Positions 15,158 to 24,395 of a stretch of DNA of 64,000 nt are shown here, in pieces; position 1 is the stretch's first letter; each line of letters starts with the position of its first letter. The DNA comes from Planctomycetota bacterium (GTDB lineage: Bacteria > Planctomycetota > UBA1135 > GCA-002686595). The notes below the pieces were generated by a model. It made no database searches and was not told the origin of the DNA. It saw only the letters and a program-made list of their open reading frames with translations. The stretch lies in assembly GCA_016220085.1 (NCBI GenBank), contig JACRIN010000051.1, positions 62,001-126,000 on the forward strand, read 5' to 3'. The translations under genes and the position numbers were made by a program.

Positions 15158-16687
15158 CTATTCGAAGTACTTGAACTCGCCGCCGGTCGTCTGCGCGATC
15201 CGCTGGAGTTGCGAGCGGAAGAACTCGCTGTCGCTGTACGCCACCGAGTGGACGACGAGCATTCGGAAGCGATTCAGATCCGCGAGGTGCATCGTCACTC
15301 GATTGGAGTGGACGTACTTCCCGACCTCCGGTTCGCCCGACGAGAGCAGGTAGACGGTGTCGATGTCCGGGTCCGCGAGCACCGCTTCGAGCGCTTGCCA
15401 GATGTTCTTCGAGCCCCCCGGCGCGGAGTCGCTGACGAACTCGAGCGCCTTGTCGATGTTCCTCGGCCCCAGCTTCTCTGCCTTCTCCGCGAACGGCTTC
15501 ACCTGATCGGCATAGACGTACACGTTGAACACGATCTTGCCGGCGAGCGCGCGCAGCACCGCGTCGAGCTCGGTCTTCGCGGCGACCGCCTTGGTCGTCT
15601 GCTTGCTCTTCAGCGTCTGCGTCATCGCTTCGGAGCGGTCCATCAGGAAGGCGACGTGGTCGCTCTCGACACGGATGCCGTTGTACGACGTCACCGTCTC
15701 CGGCTCCCCGACGTCGGCTTGACTCGCGGCGCCGGGGAACTCGAACGTCTCGCGGCTCGCCTTCCACCAGCCATCCCATTCGACTTGGCGACGGAACCTC
15801 ATGTGCGTGAGCCCCTGGAGCTCGCGCACCGCGCGTCGCGCCACCACCGACCGTCCGTCGCCGGTCGCGCGCACCAGGCCGTCGACCGCCGGCTTGGTGC
15901 GCACCGTCGCGAGGTTCAGGACCGCCTGCAGGCGCGGCCGCCAATCGGCGTCGGCGAGCGCGGTGCTCGACGCCGATTCGACCGCATCCGGGAAGAGCGA
16001 CGGCAACGCGCCGAGCAGCGCGCAGCGCACGCCGCCGTCCTTGTCCTTCAACGCCTCGAGGAAGCGTTCGCGCTGCTTCTGCGGCGCGATGCGGGCGAGC
16101 GCCTCGATCGCGTTCGCGCGCACGATCGGATCCTTGTGCCGCGCGAGCGAGCCGAGCGGCACCAGCGCCTTCTCGAGCTTCAACTTGCCCGCCGCGCGCG
16201 CGGCCGCGCGCACGACGACGTCCTCTTTGTCGCTCAACGCCGGCATCAGCGCCCGCCCGAGGGCCGCGTCGCCGTACTCGCCGAGCAACTCCGCGCACCA
16301 CTCGCGCAGGAACGCGTTGCGCTTCGCTTCGCCGAGCGCGTGCTCGACGCGCTCGCGCAGGTACGGATCGGTGACGCGGACGAGCGACTCCCACGCGATG
16401 TCGCGGTAGTGCTCCTGCGGCAGGTGTTCGTTCGACTTGCGATTCTCGGCGCCGAGCTCGGCGAGCAAGAAATCGATCCCGACCGCGTCCTTCAGCGCGA
16501 GGCAGAGCTCGCCGCCCTTGCGCGCCTCCTCTTCCAGCGTGGATTGCAGCGCTTCGGCGGCCTCGGTCGCCGCCTTGGGATCGACGCCGCCCTTCTTGCT
16601 CTGCGCGGAAGCGGATCCGGCGAGCGCAAGACCGACGACGACCGCCACGGCGCCGCTGCGCCACGTTCGAAGGAGCTCTTTTCTCAT
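15158..16687 (-). CDS. Exported HEAT-repeat/von Willebrand A-like protein
   Basis: A 509-residue protein with an N-terminal signal peptide (ending near AGSASAQ). Residues 90 to 300 are HEAT-like helical repeats (VVVRAAARAAGKLKLEKAL, IVRANAIEALARIAPQKQ). From about residue 340 there is a von Willebrand A-like fold starting HVAFLMDRSEAM. The metal site is imperfect: the usual DxSxS reads DRSEA and the later acidic position reads YLLSSGEPEVG, so two metal-coordinating positions are changed. Planctomycetota have many exported vWA/HEAT proteins of unknown role. The ATG at 16687 has no clear Shine-Dalgarno. It lies about 145 bp upstream of the cytidylyltransferase but shares no obvious function with it. 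Confidence 0.72.
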   Translation of the reverse strand: MRKELLRTWRSGAVAVVVGLALAGSASAQSKKGGVDPKAATEAAEALQSTLEEEARKGGELCLALKDAVGIDFLLAELGAENRKSNEHLPQEHYRDIAWESLVRVTDPYLRERVEHALGEAKRNAFLREWCAELLGEYGDAALGRALMPALSDKEDVVVRAAARAAGKLKLEKALVPLGSLARHKDPIVRANAIEALARIAPQKQRERFLEALKDKDGGVRCALLGALPSLFPDAVESASSTALADADWRPRLQAVLNLATVRTKPAVDGLVRATGDGRSVVARRAVRELQGLTHMRFRRQVEWDGWWKASRETFEFPGAASQADVGEPETVTSYNGIRVESDHVAFLMDRSEAMTQTLKSKQTTKAVAAKTELDAVLRALAGKIVFNVYVYADQVKPFAEKAEKLGPRNIDKALEFVSDSAPGGSKNIWQALEAVLADPDIDTVYLLSSGEPEVGKYVHSNRVTMHLADLNRFRMLVVHSVAYSDSEFFRSQLQRIAQTTGGEFKYFE

Positions 16688-16740
16688 GCGCGGCCGAGCT
16701 TACTGCTTGGCGGGCGTGGAGCCGACGCGCAGCGCGCGAT

Positions 16741-16776
16741 GCGCGCACCGCCGGTGTCGAGCCGCGCGGTGCGCGC
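16741..16776 (-). terminator. Hairpin terminator candidate after the large beta-helix gene
   Basis: An 11-bp perfect stem (GCGCGCACCGC with GCGGTGCGCGC) with a 14-base loop lies about 65 bases beyond the stop of the minus-strand beta-helix gene. A second small hairpin (CAAGGGT-CGTC-ACCCTTG, 16831-16848) spans the stop codon itself. Neither has a T-tract. Confidence 0.5.
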
Positions 16777-16839
16777 TCGCCGCCGACGCCGCGATGGAGG
16801 CTCGGAACGGCACCCGCGCGACCACGAGCGCAAGGGTCG

Positions 16840-19737
16840 TCACCCTTGTCGTTCGTAGCAACCGAGGTCGACGAGCGGCGGAGTGCCCAGACCCGTGTCG
16901 GGCACCAGCGGCAGGTCGGTGAACCGCGGCTTCGAGTTGAGATCGAAAGGTGTGCTCTCGAGCAGATTCCCGTCGCCGTCGATGTCGTTGGCGTCCGGGC
17001 CGACGCCCGCATTGTCGCCCGCGTCGAGGCACGGCGAACTCGACTGCAGCCGGTACACGTTGTCGCCGAACGTCAGCGGATCGTCGTCGGGCCCATCGGC
17101 GTCGACGAACCTCGGGTCGACGGCGAGATTGCCTGCGTTCCAGTTCAACGTCGTGAACGTCGTCGAGTTGCGCCACACGCCCGCCTGATTCCCGGCGACG
17201 TCGCAGTAACTCACGGTCAGCACCGTGGGGAGCAGGTAGTCCGCGAAGAGCGCGAGCTCGTTGCCCTGCCCGAGCAGGGACGAATCGCCCCAGAGCACGG
17301 AGTCGGCGAGCACGTTGTTCGAGTGGTTCTCGAACCACATCGCGCCGCCGGCTCCCTCGCTGGTGTTTGCCGCGAACGTCGAACTGCGCACCTCCACCGG
17401 GCAGGGGAATCCGTTGTCGACGTCGCTCGCGAGCGCCCCGCCGCGTCCCAGGCTGGTCGTCGCATGATTGCCGGCGAAGAGGCAGTCTTCGATGCGACTC
17501 GACGACCAACTACCACCGAGATACATCGCGCCCCCGATGCGCGCGGAGTTCGCGCGAAATGCGCAATGCGAGGTGATCGTCGTGCCGCGAACGGACGCGA
17601 TTGCGCCACCGTGGGACGAGGAGCAGCCGTCGAACGTGCACCGAACGACGTGCACGGTGCCGACCGCGGTCGTGAACGGATCGCCGATCGCGAGGCCGCC
17701 GCCATATCCCGGATAGAGCGTCGACCCGGGGGGCGTCGCGTCGTCCACGAACGCGCAGTCGCGGATCCAGACGTGGGTGGACACGTTCTTCGGCGCGACG
17801 AAGAGCGCTCCGCCGAAGCGAGCCGCGGTGCAGCTCTCGAAGACGCAACCCACGATCTCGGGCGACGCGTACCAGGCGAGGATGGCGCCGCCGCGCTCCA
17901 GGCCGCTCACGCCGTTGGCAACTCCGTTCCGGATCGTGAAGCCCTGGATGCGGGCCGGCGCAGCCTCGTTCGTGTGCAGGTAGAACGCGCGTCCGAGCCC
18001 TTGGCAGTCAATGATGCAGCTCGCGGCGCCGTGCTCGCTCTGCACGATCAGGTTGCGTCCGGTGAAGTCGAGCTCGCGGTTCCCAGCTCCAGTGTAGACG
18101 CCGTCCTTGACCACGATCGTGTGGCCCGACAGTGCGCCCGCGATCGCCTCGCCGATCGTCTGGAAAGGCTGCGCCGCGCTGCCGTTGCCGCCGGGAGGCG
18201 CGCTGGCGTCGACCCACCACGTGACGCCGGTCGGCTCGCACTCGTCGGGCACGCCGTTGTGGTTCGCGTCGGAGCTGGTGCCGCTCTGGATGTCGCACGC
18301 GTCGAGCACACCGTTCGCGTTGCAGTCGACGAGCGTCTGGCACTCGTCGGGCACGCCGTTCGAATCGCAGTCGGTCGACGTCCCGGTTCCGATGTCGCAC
18401 TCGTCGGGCACGGAGTTGGCGTTGCAGTCCGGGCTCGTGCCGAATCCGACGTCGCACGTGTCGAGCACGAAGTTCACGTTGCAGTCCGGCGCGCCTTCGA
18501 GCTGATCGACGAGGTCGCACGAGCCGTTGACGTCGCAGTCCGGCCCGCTCTCGCGATCGAGCGCGAGCTGGTGCAACGGGCTGCCGAGCCGCGCGCCGGT
18601 CGAGGTCAGCACCAGACCCTGACGGTAGACGACTCGACTCGCGACGCCCAAGACATCGGGCATCCGCAACGACGCCGTCAACGTCCCTGACGGCGGCACG
18701 ACCCCGAGCTCCTGCTTCGCGACGAGCGCGGGGAACGGCACGAGCCATGTGCCCGCGAGGCTCGGGAACGCGAGGAAGCCCGGCGCGAACGAGCTCGCGA
18801 CGAACACGCGGTCACCGGGTTCGCCGACGACCGTCAAGCTGGTGATCGCGCTCTCGACGCCGACGGAAATGGCGCTGAAGCGCCGCGCCGAACCTGCGTG
18901 TGCGACGAAGGTCCCCTGTCCCGACGTGCTGGGCGCGCCGCAGTCGAGTAAACGCGCGCTCGACTCCGTGTCCGCCAAGGCGACGCCTACGCCGTCGAAG
19001 CCCGGATTGCCGCCGGCCGAGCACGGCATCGCGCCGACGCCGGGAGTGAAGCTCGAGCCCGACGCGAAGAGCTCGGAATCGACGCAAACCGCGCCGCTGC
19101 CGCCACTGCCGCCGTACCACTGGCCGCTCGAACCGTGGGCGGCGACGAGCGTGCAGTCGTAGAGCGCAACCGTGGATTGCTCGGCCCACAGACCGTAGCC
19201 GCCGTTGCCTCCGCCGATGCACGCGCACAAATTCAGCGCGAAACCGCCGGTGAGCTTGCAGTCGACGAACGCGACGCGCGACGAGTTCGTGACCTGCGCA
19301 CCCGCGCCCCCGAGTCCGTCGCAGCCGTCGGTCAGGACCCCCACGAAGTCGCAGCCCTGCGCGCGCACGTCGCCGACGCAATCCAGCACGCGCAGTCCGG
19401 GCTCGAAGTTCGGACCGGCCGGGTTCGCGTGCGCCACGAGCCCGTCGAGCACGACGCGGCGCGACGCCGCGAGCGAGCTGACCCGAATGCTGCCGTCGAC
19501 GACGACGGTCGCGCCCGGCAACGCGAAGATCGCGAGCGACTTGTCGGCGATCGTGAAGCCCGAGTAGCTCCCCGGTCCGACCAGCAGAGTCGCGCCGTCC
19601 GGCGCCGCGCCGACGGCGGCCGGCAGATCGGAGTAGACCGTGCCGGAGCCGTCGACGATGACGACGCCCGCCGCGCTCGGCGCGACGATCGCCGTGCAGA
19701 GAACCGCGCTCCAAACCCAAGCTCGTGCCGTGACCAT
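16840..19737 (-). CDS. Large secreted double beta-helix protein with DCNxNGxxDxCD repeats
   Basis: A 965-residue exported protein. GAGGAG lies 7 bases before the ATG at 19737 and a signal peptide follows. Residues 25 to about 300 form one parallel beta-helix region (LLVGPGSYSGFTIADKSLAI opening). Residues 397 to 502 hold about six copies of an Asp-rich repeat (DCNANSVPDECD, DCDSNGVPDECQ, DCNANGVLDACD), a calcium-binding spacer found in many planctomycete extracellular proteins. A second beta-helix begins at TWWVDASAPPGGNGSAAQPF and runs to the end with CLDAGDNAGVG before the C-terminus. The second half is a typical polymorphic outer-membrane/pectate-lyase-fold architecture. No enzymatic residues were identified; a surface or extracellular binding role is likely. 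Confidence 0.85.
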   Translation of the reverse strand: MVTARAWVWSAVLCTAIVAPSAAGVVIVDGSGTVYSDLPAAVGAAPDGATLLVGPGSYSGFTIADKSLAIFALPGATVVVDGSIRVSSLAASRRVVLDGLVAHANPAGPNFEPGLRVLDCVGDVRAQGCDFVGVLTDGCDGLGGAGAQVTNSSRVAFVDCKLTGGFALNLCACIGGGNGGYGLWAEQSTVALYDCTLVAAHGSSGQWYGGSGGSGAVCVDSELFASGSSFTPGVGAMPCSAGGNPGFDGVGVALADTESSARLLDCGAPSTSGQGTFVAHAGSARRFSAISVGVESAITSLTVVGEPGDRVFVASSFAPGFLAFPSLAGTWLVPFPALVAKQELGVVPPSGTLTASLRMPDVLGVASRVVYRQGLVLTSTGARLGSPLHQLALDRESGPDCDVNGSCDLVDQLEGAPDCNVNFVLDTCDVGFGTSPDCNANSVPDECDIGTGTSTDCDSNGVPDECQTLVDCNANGVLDACDIQSGTSSDANHNGVPDECEPTGVTWWVDASAPPGGNGSAAQPFQTIGEAIAGALSGHTIVVKDGVYTGAGNRELDFTGRNLIVQSEHGAASCIIDCQGLGRAFYLHTNEAAPARIQGFTIRNGVANGVSGLERGGAILAWYASPEIVGCVFESCTAARFGGALFVAPKNVSTHVWIRDCAFVDDATPPGSTLYPGYGGGLAIGDPFTTAVGTVHVVRCTFDGCSSSHGGAIASVRGTTITSHCAFRANSARIGGAMYLGGSWSSSRIEDCLFAGNHATTSLGRGGALASDVDNGFPCPVEVRSSTFAANTSEGAGGAMWFENHSNNVLADSVLWGDSSLLGQGNELALFADYLLPTVLTVSYCDVAGNQAGVWRNSTTFTTLNWNAGNLAVDPRFVDADGPDDDPLTFGDNVYRLQSSSPCLDAGDNAGVGPDANDIDGDGNLLESTPFDLNSKPRFTDLPLVPDTGLGTPPLVDLGCYERQG

Positions 19738-19805
19738 GATCGTCTCCTCGTCCTGCCGTGGCGCTGGACGACCACCGTCGAGCGTTCCCAGTTTGACGCC
19801 GCGCG

Positions 19806-19828
19806 CCTTCCCCCTGGTTCAGGGAAGG
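19806..19828 (-). terminator. Hairpin over the FG-GAP gene stop
   Basis: CCTTCCC and GGGAAGG pair around an inner CTG/CAG stem, and the stop codon of the FG-GAP gene lies inside the hairpin. This could end transcription right at the stop, but there is no T-tract and the gap to the next gene is only 81 bases. Confidence 0.3.
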
Positions 19829-21513
19829 AAGTTCGTTTGCACCGCGTTGGTGAAGTTGAAGCTCGAGCCGCACGGACCGCCGAGGTTGCGATACCAGACC
19901 TGGAAGACGCGGCTCTCGCCCGCGAGCCAACCGCCCATCGTCTGCAGGCCCGGCCCGCACACGAAACGCCCGTCGCCGCAAGCTTTCCACGCGTGGAAGC
20001 GTTTGGTCGCGCCGCCCGCGCCGCGCAGACCGGCGCCGAAAGGCGTGCCGAGACCGCCGTTGACCGCGAGCGTGCCGCAGTAGAGCAACGCGTTGGCGTT
20101 CGCCGGCAGCTTCGCGACGTCGAGGTACAGCGTGTCCTGCGCCACCGACGTCGAGCCGAAGGCTCGGAGCTCGCCGCCGAAACCGGTCGAGTTCGCGCAG
20201 CCGCCGCCGCTCTGCCCGACGTTGCCGCACGGGCAAGGCGCGCCGCTGCCGTCGCCGAGCGCGAGCAGCGTCCCCGCCGGCATGTACGCGTCGTCGGCGT
20301 ACCACGTCACGCGTCCGTTGTACTGGTGGTGCAGCGGATCGCCCGGCGCCCACATCCAACCGATGACGAGTTCCCGCACGCCGTCGCCGTCGAGGTCCGG
20401 CACCGCGCAGAGGCCTGCGGAGCCGAACGGCGCGGCGTACTGCGGCTCGTGGAATACGCGCAGCAACGCACCGCTCGCGCCGGAGAAGACGCGCGCTTCG
20501 TTGGTGCCGCCGACGCCGAGGTCGCCGACCCCGTCGAGATCGATGTCGCCGACCGCGGAGAGCTCGGTGCCGAACGCCGGGTCGAAGCCGCTGGTTCCGT
20601 CGCCGACGCAGCCGTCACCGAAGAGCCGATAGAGCATGCCTCCGGTCGCGCCCGAGTACACGAGCACCGAACCGGAGTACCCCGCGGTGTGCGAGTCGCC
20701 GATCGCGATGTCGCTCGCTCCGTCGCCGTCGACGTCGCCGGGCGACGCGATCGTGCGGCCGTAGGTCCAGAGGCTCAGGCTGGGCTCGTTGATGGTCAGC
20801 AAGAGCGCCGCGCTCGCGCCCGAGAACACGAACACGGTGCCGCCCGGTCCGGCGCCCGCCGGCACGCCGACCGCGAAGTCCGGCACAGCGTCGCCGTCGA
20901 CGTCGCCGACTCCGCCGACGCCCGCGCCGAGGTCGAGCCCGCCGTACACCGCCGCGGAGATCATGTGGATCACCGCGCCGGTCGCGCCGGAGTAGACGCG
21001 CGCGACACCGCTGTTCTGCTCGCCGTCCGCGCCGATGATGAAGTCCGAAAGCCCGTCGCCGTCGACGTCACCGACGCCGTCCGCGTCGCGACCGAGCCGC
21101 GCGCCGGTGCTGCCGAAGTACGTGTAGAGCAACGCGCCGCTCGCGCCCGAGTACACGCGCGCCGCACCGTCGTACGAATTCTCCTCCCACGTCGGGACGA
21201 TGAAGTCGCACGCTGAGTCGCCGTCGCAATCGCCGACCGCACGCACGCGCTCGCCGAACGTGTAGTGCACGCCCGCGCCGGCGCTGTAGCGCAGCGCGCC
21301 GTTCGCGCCCGAGACGACGTGCACCGCTTCGCCGCGCGTACCGAGCGCGAGCTCGGGCACGCCATCGCCGTCGAGATCGCTCAACGCCGCGATCGAAGCG
21401 CCCAGTCCCGACCCCGGCTGCTGGCCGTGCAGTTGAACCAACACGGTCTGCGCCGTCGCCGCCGTCGCCAAGCTCGCGATGGCGAGCAGCGAAGTTCCAA
21501 GCCTGCGTTCCAT
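19819..21513 (-). CDS. Secreted FG-GAP/VCBS beta-propeller protein with Cys-rich C-terminal domain
   Basis: A 564-residue exported protein. A GGAGGT 7 bases upstream fixes the ATG at 21513, followed by a signal peptide (MERRLGTSLLAIASLATAAT). Residues 30 to about 410 hold roughly seven FG-GAP repeats with calcium loops such as LSDLDGDGVPELALG, VGDVDGDGLSDFIIG and VGDVDGDAVPDFAVG, the integrin-alpha type propeller. The last 145 residues are a distinct domain opening with CPCGNVGQSGGGCANSTGFG and containing TLYLDVAKLP and CGDGRFVCGPG. I know this domain as a recurrent C-terminal module of secreted planctomycete proteins, perhaps a sorting or attachment signal; that function is inference. Confidence 0.86.
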   Translation of the reverse strand: MERRLGTSLLAIASLATAATAQTVLVQLHGQQPGSGLGASIAALSDLDGDGVPELALGTRGEAVHVVSGANGALRYSAGAGVHYTFGERVRAVGDCDGDSACDFIVPTWEENSYDGAARVYSGASGALLYTYFGSTGARLGRDADGVGDVDGDGLSDFIIGADGEQNSGVARVYSGATGAVIHMISAAVYGGLDLGAGVGGVGDVDGDAVPDFAVGVPAGAGPGGTVFVFSGASAALLLTINEPSLSLWTYGRTIASPGDVDGDGASDIAIGDSHTAGYSGSVLVYSGATGGMLYRLFGDGCVGDGTSGFDPAFGTELSAVGDIDLDGVGDLGVGGTNEARVFSGASGALLRVFHEPQYAAPFGSAGLCAVPDLDGDGVRELVIGWMWAPGDPLHHQYNGRVTWYADDAYMPAGTLLALGDGSGAPCPCGNVGQSGGGCANSTGFGGELRAFGSTSVAQDTLYLDVAKLPANANALLYCGTLAVNGGLGTPFGAGLRGAGGATKRFHAWKACGDGRFVCGPGLQTMGGWLAGESRVFQVWYRNLGGPCGSSFNFTNAVQTNFLP

Positions 21514-21696
21514 GGCCCGACCTCCGTCCCTTCCGACCCGAGGAGTCGTGCGACCCCGACGCGGAATCGCCGCACGGGACATTCTAGGTCCGCGCGTCGA
21601 AGCGGACGGCGGGACTTGCTGCGTACGCCCGCCGCGAGAGCACCGCGCTTGGACTTACCGCTCACGCCGCGCGGAGTACGCCCGGCGCGCGGGTCG

Positions 21697-22272
21697 TTAC
21701 GCGGGCGGCAGCAGCGGCAGGTAGGCGCGCCACGGCCCGACCTCGTCGCGATATTGCGAGGCTTGGCATTTCGCGAGCTGGTGGAGGTGGTTCAGGTCGT
21801 GGACGACCCACGTGGCGAGCAACTGGCCCAACGTCACGCGCCCGAGCGCCGGATGGAGCCCGGTGCGTGAAAAATCGCTCTCGCCGAGCCGCAGCGCGTC
21901 GAGCGAGCGCAGGCTCTCGGCGCGCAACTGCGCGAACTCGCCGACCAGCTCGGCGAGCGTCCGCCCCTCCGACGCCGCGTGCATCGCGAACCGATCGAAG
22001 GGCTCGAACGGCGTCGTGTCGCCGCGCTCCAGGATGTGCTTGGCGCGCGGGATCCAATCGGTGAGCTCGCCGTGGATCAGGTGACCGACGATGTCGAACG
22101 GGCTGAACGTGTTCGCGCCGTAGTTCGCGTGCGTCCAACGCTCGTCCTGCCCCGCGAGCCACGCGCGCAAGACACCGGGCGTGTTGGCGAGCACCTGCCG
22201 CGCGCCTTCGAGATCGAACGGACGCCGCGGAGCGGTCGACGACTGCAGCGCATGCGTGGGTTGGTTCGCCAT
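21697..22272 (-). CDS. DinB-like metal-dependent protein (DinB_2 superfamily)
   Basis: A 191-residue four-helix protein of the DinB/YfiT type. Metal-binding histidines appear in DIVGHLIHGELTDW and in TWVVHDLNHLHQLAKCQ, the two diagnostic segments. Members include thiol-dependent transferases and damage-induced proteins, so the reaction is unknown. The ATG at 22272 has no strong Shine-Dalgarno. It is the last gene of a minus-strand series beginning at 25370, 67 bases after the diphthine-ammonia-ligase-like gene. Confidence 0.83.
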   Translation of the reverse strand: MANQPTHALQSSTAPRRPFDLEGARQVLANTPGVLRAWLAGQDERWTHANYGANTFSPFDIVGHLIHGELTDWIPRAKHILERGDTTPFEPFDRFAMHAASEGRTLAELVGEFAQLRAESLRSLDALRLGESDFSRTGLHPALGRVTLGQLLATWVVHDLNHLHQLAKCQASQYRDEVGPWRAYLPLLPPA

Positions 22273-22339
22273 CGCGACATTCCGCCGTGTCCGCGGCGCC
22301 GCCGCAAGCCGTCTCGTTGGCGCGGCCGCGGGCGCGACG

Positions 22340-23008
22340 CTATCGCGGCGCCGTCACGTCGGTGAAGACGAAGCCGTCGCGCTCGACCGTCGCGCCAACC
22401 ACGAACGGAATCGGCTCGCGGAAGATCGGGCCGGCGTGCACGAACGTGTGGTATTCGCCGTTCTCGCCGCACGGGTCGACGGCGGGCGGGAGCTCGGCGA
22501 AGAACGACGCGTCGAGCTCGCGGCCCGCGAAGCTCTTCGGGAGCACCCGCGGATCGAGGCACGTCACCACCGCGCGAAAGCCGAGCTCGACGTGCTCGCG
22601 CGCGAGCTCGCGCGTCGAGCGCCCGAAGATCGGGAACACGCCGGTCAGGCCGGCGCGCGCGAGTTTCTCCTCGCGGTAGCGCTTGAGGTCCTCGAGGAAG
22701 ATGTCGCCGAACGCGACGTGGCGCACACCCTTCGCGATCCACGGCGCGAGCGCGCGCTCCATCGCGGCCTCGTAGGCTTCGTTCGAGCACGGATTGGGGA
22801 TCTCCGCGAAGCCCAGCTCGAGCCCGGCGGCCTTCGCCTGCGCGACGACGAGCTCCCGTCGGATGCCGTGCATGCTGACGCGATCGAACTCGGTCGTCAG
22901 CGTCGTCAACAAACCGACGACGCGCACTCCGGGGTCCTTGCGGAGCTCGCGGAGCGAACGCGCGGAGTCCTTGCCCCCACTCCAACACAACAGCAGGGGC
23001 GTCGTCAT
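22340..23008 (-). CDS. ATP-pyrophosphatase of the diphthine-ammonia ligase family
   Basis: A 222-residue protein with the PP-loop LLCWSGGKDSARSL at the N-terminus, which binds ATP and adenylates a substrate. It also has the family segments EFDRVSMHGIRRELV, EIPNPCSNEAYE and VDPCGENGEYHTFVHAGP, placing it in Pfam PF01902 (diphthine-ammonia ligase domain). Bacteria lack diphthamide, so the bacterial members must have another substrate, which is not known. ATG 23008 begins MTTPLLLCWSGG; the frame continues upstream to 23092, but the PP-loop is normally within ten residues of the start. Confidence 0.87.
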   Translation of the reverse strand: MTTPLLLCWSGGKDSARSLRELRKDPGVRVVGLLTTLTTEFDRVSMHGIRRELVVAQAKAAGLELGFAEIPNPCSNEAYEAAMERALAPWIAKGVRHVAFGDIFLEDLKRYREEKLARAGLTGVFPIFGRSTRELAREHVELGFRAVVTCLDPRVLPKSFAGRELDASFFAELPPAVDPCGENGEYHTFVHAGPIFREPIPFVVGATVERDGFVFTDVTAPR

Positions 23009-23122
23009 TGCTTCGAGCCTACGGCACGAACGCATCCGTTCCAGCGCGCTCCGCCCCGCGCATGATCTCGACGAGCGTTCGGCGTCGACCACCGCTTCGC
23101 CTCGGAAGTCCGCCGGGCCGCG

Positions 23123-24376
23123 TCAGACGATCCGCGGCGTCGGGATCGGCACGATGAAGCGGCCGCCGAGCTCTCGATACGCCGCCTGCTGGCGCATGAT
23201 CTCGTCGGCGAAGTTCCACGCGAGGATCAGGCAGTAGTCGGGGCGGCGTTTCGCGAGCTCGTCCGCCGCGTAGACCGGCAAATGCATGCCCGGCGTGAAG
23301 AGGCCGATCTTCAGCGGGCTCTTGTCGACCGTGAACGGCACGAGGTCGGTCCCGATCGAGCAGTACTGCAAGAGCGTGTTGCCCTTCGCCGGCGCGCCGT
23401 ACGCGCCGACCGTCTTGCCTTCGAGCTTCAGCTTGTGCAACAGCGCGACGAGGGTCGTGCGCTGCTTCTCGACCGCGCGAGCGAGCACCTGCATCCGCGC
23501 GAGCGACGTGTAGCCCTTGCCGCGTTCGGCGCGCGCGAGCTCGACGACGGCGGGCGCGTGCTCGCGAGCTTCCTCCGCGCTCTTCGCGTACATCCGGATC
23601 GAGCCGCCGTGTACCGGCTTGCGATCGACGCGGAAGATGCGCAGGCCCGCGCGCTCGGCGATCACCATCAGCGCGCTGATCGAGAAGTAGCAGAGGTGCT
23701 CGTGGTAGACGGTGTCGTACTCGTTGTGCTCGACGAACTCCTCGATGTACGGGGCCTCCACCGACACGATCCCGCCCGGGCGCAGGAGCGCTTTCGCGGC
23801 GGCGAGGAACTTCACCGGCTCGTCGACGTGCGCGAGCACGTTGTTCGCGATCACCGCGGCGGCGGCGCCGTACTGAGCGCGCAGGCTCTTCGCGCTCGCG
23901 CCCGAGAAGAACTCGTTCGCGGTCGTGATCCCGGCGGAGTTCGCCTGCGCGGCGATGTTGGTCGCGGGCTCGACGCCGAGCACGCGCACGCCATGCGCCT
24001 TGAACTTCGCGAGCAGACTGCCGTCGTTCGACGCCGCCTCGACGACGAGGTCGTTCGGGCCGAGGCCGAGCAGCTTGCAGATCGTCTCCGCGTACTCGGC
24101 GTTGTGAACCTTCATCGTGTCCGACGTGCCGGTCACGTAGAGGTAGTTCGAGAAGAGCACCTCGGGCGCGATCACGTCGACGAGCTGGACGAGCCCGCAC
24201 TGCGTGCAAAGCACGACTTCGAGCGGGAAACGCCGCTCGGTCGCGAACTCCGCGGGTGAGCGCAACAGCGCGTTCGCGAGCGCTTGTTCGCCGAGATGCA
24301 GGAACGGCGCGAGCGTCGTCGCGCCGCAGCCGCGGCACGTCGTGCGTCGATGGTGCAAGGTCGGAGCGGTGGTCAT
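23123..24376 (-). CDS. SAM-dependent sugar C-methyltransferase
   Basis: A 417-residue, three-domain enzyme of the NovU/TylC3 type that adds a methyl group to a carbon of a nucleotide-bound 4-keto-deoxysugar. An N-terminal zinc-binding domain has CRGCGATTL and CTQCGLVQLVDVI. The SAM-binding domain follows (LVVEAASNDGSLL, then GVEPATNIA). The C-terminal domain contains GAYGAPAKGNTLLQYC and FTVDKSPLKIGLFTPG, diagnostic for this family. It starts 19 bases after the upstream epimerase stop and is surely in one operon with it. With the CDP-glucose genes at 13-15 kb it points to a branched CDP-deoxysugar, though it might equally use a dTDP-sugar. Confidence 0.9.
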   Translation of the reverse strand: MTTAPTLHHRRTTCRGCGATTLAPFLHLGEQALANALLRSPAEFATERRFPLEVVLCTQCGLVQLVDVIAPEVLFSNYLYVTGTSDTMKVHNAEYAETICKLLGLGPNDLVVEAASNDGSLLAKFKAHGVRVLGVEPATNIAAQANSAGITTANEFFSGASAKSLRAQYGAAAAVIANNVLAHVDEPVKFLAAAKALLRPGGIVSVEAPYIEEFVEHNEYDTVYHEHLCYFSISALMVIAERAGLRIFRVDRKPVHGGSIRMYAKSAEEAREHAPAVVELARAERGKGYTSLARMQVLARAVEKQRTTLVALLHKLKLEGKTVGAYGAPAKGNTLLQYCSIGTDLVPFTVDKSPLKIGLFTPGMHLPVYAADELAKRRPDYCLILAWNFADEIMRQQAAYRELGGRFIVPIPTPRIV

Positions 24377-24395
24377 GGCGACGGGAGTTTTGGGG

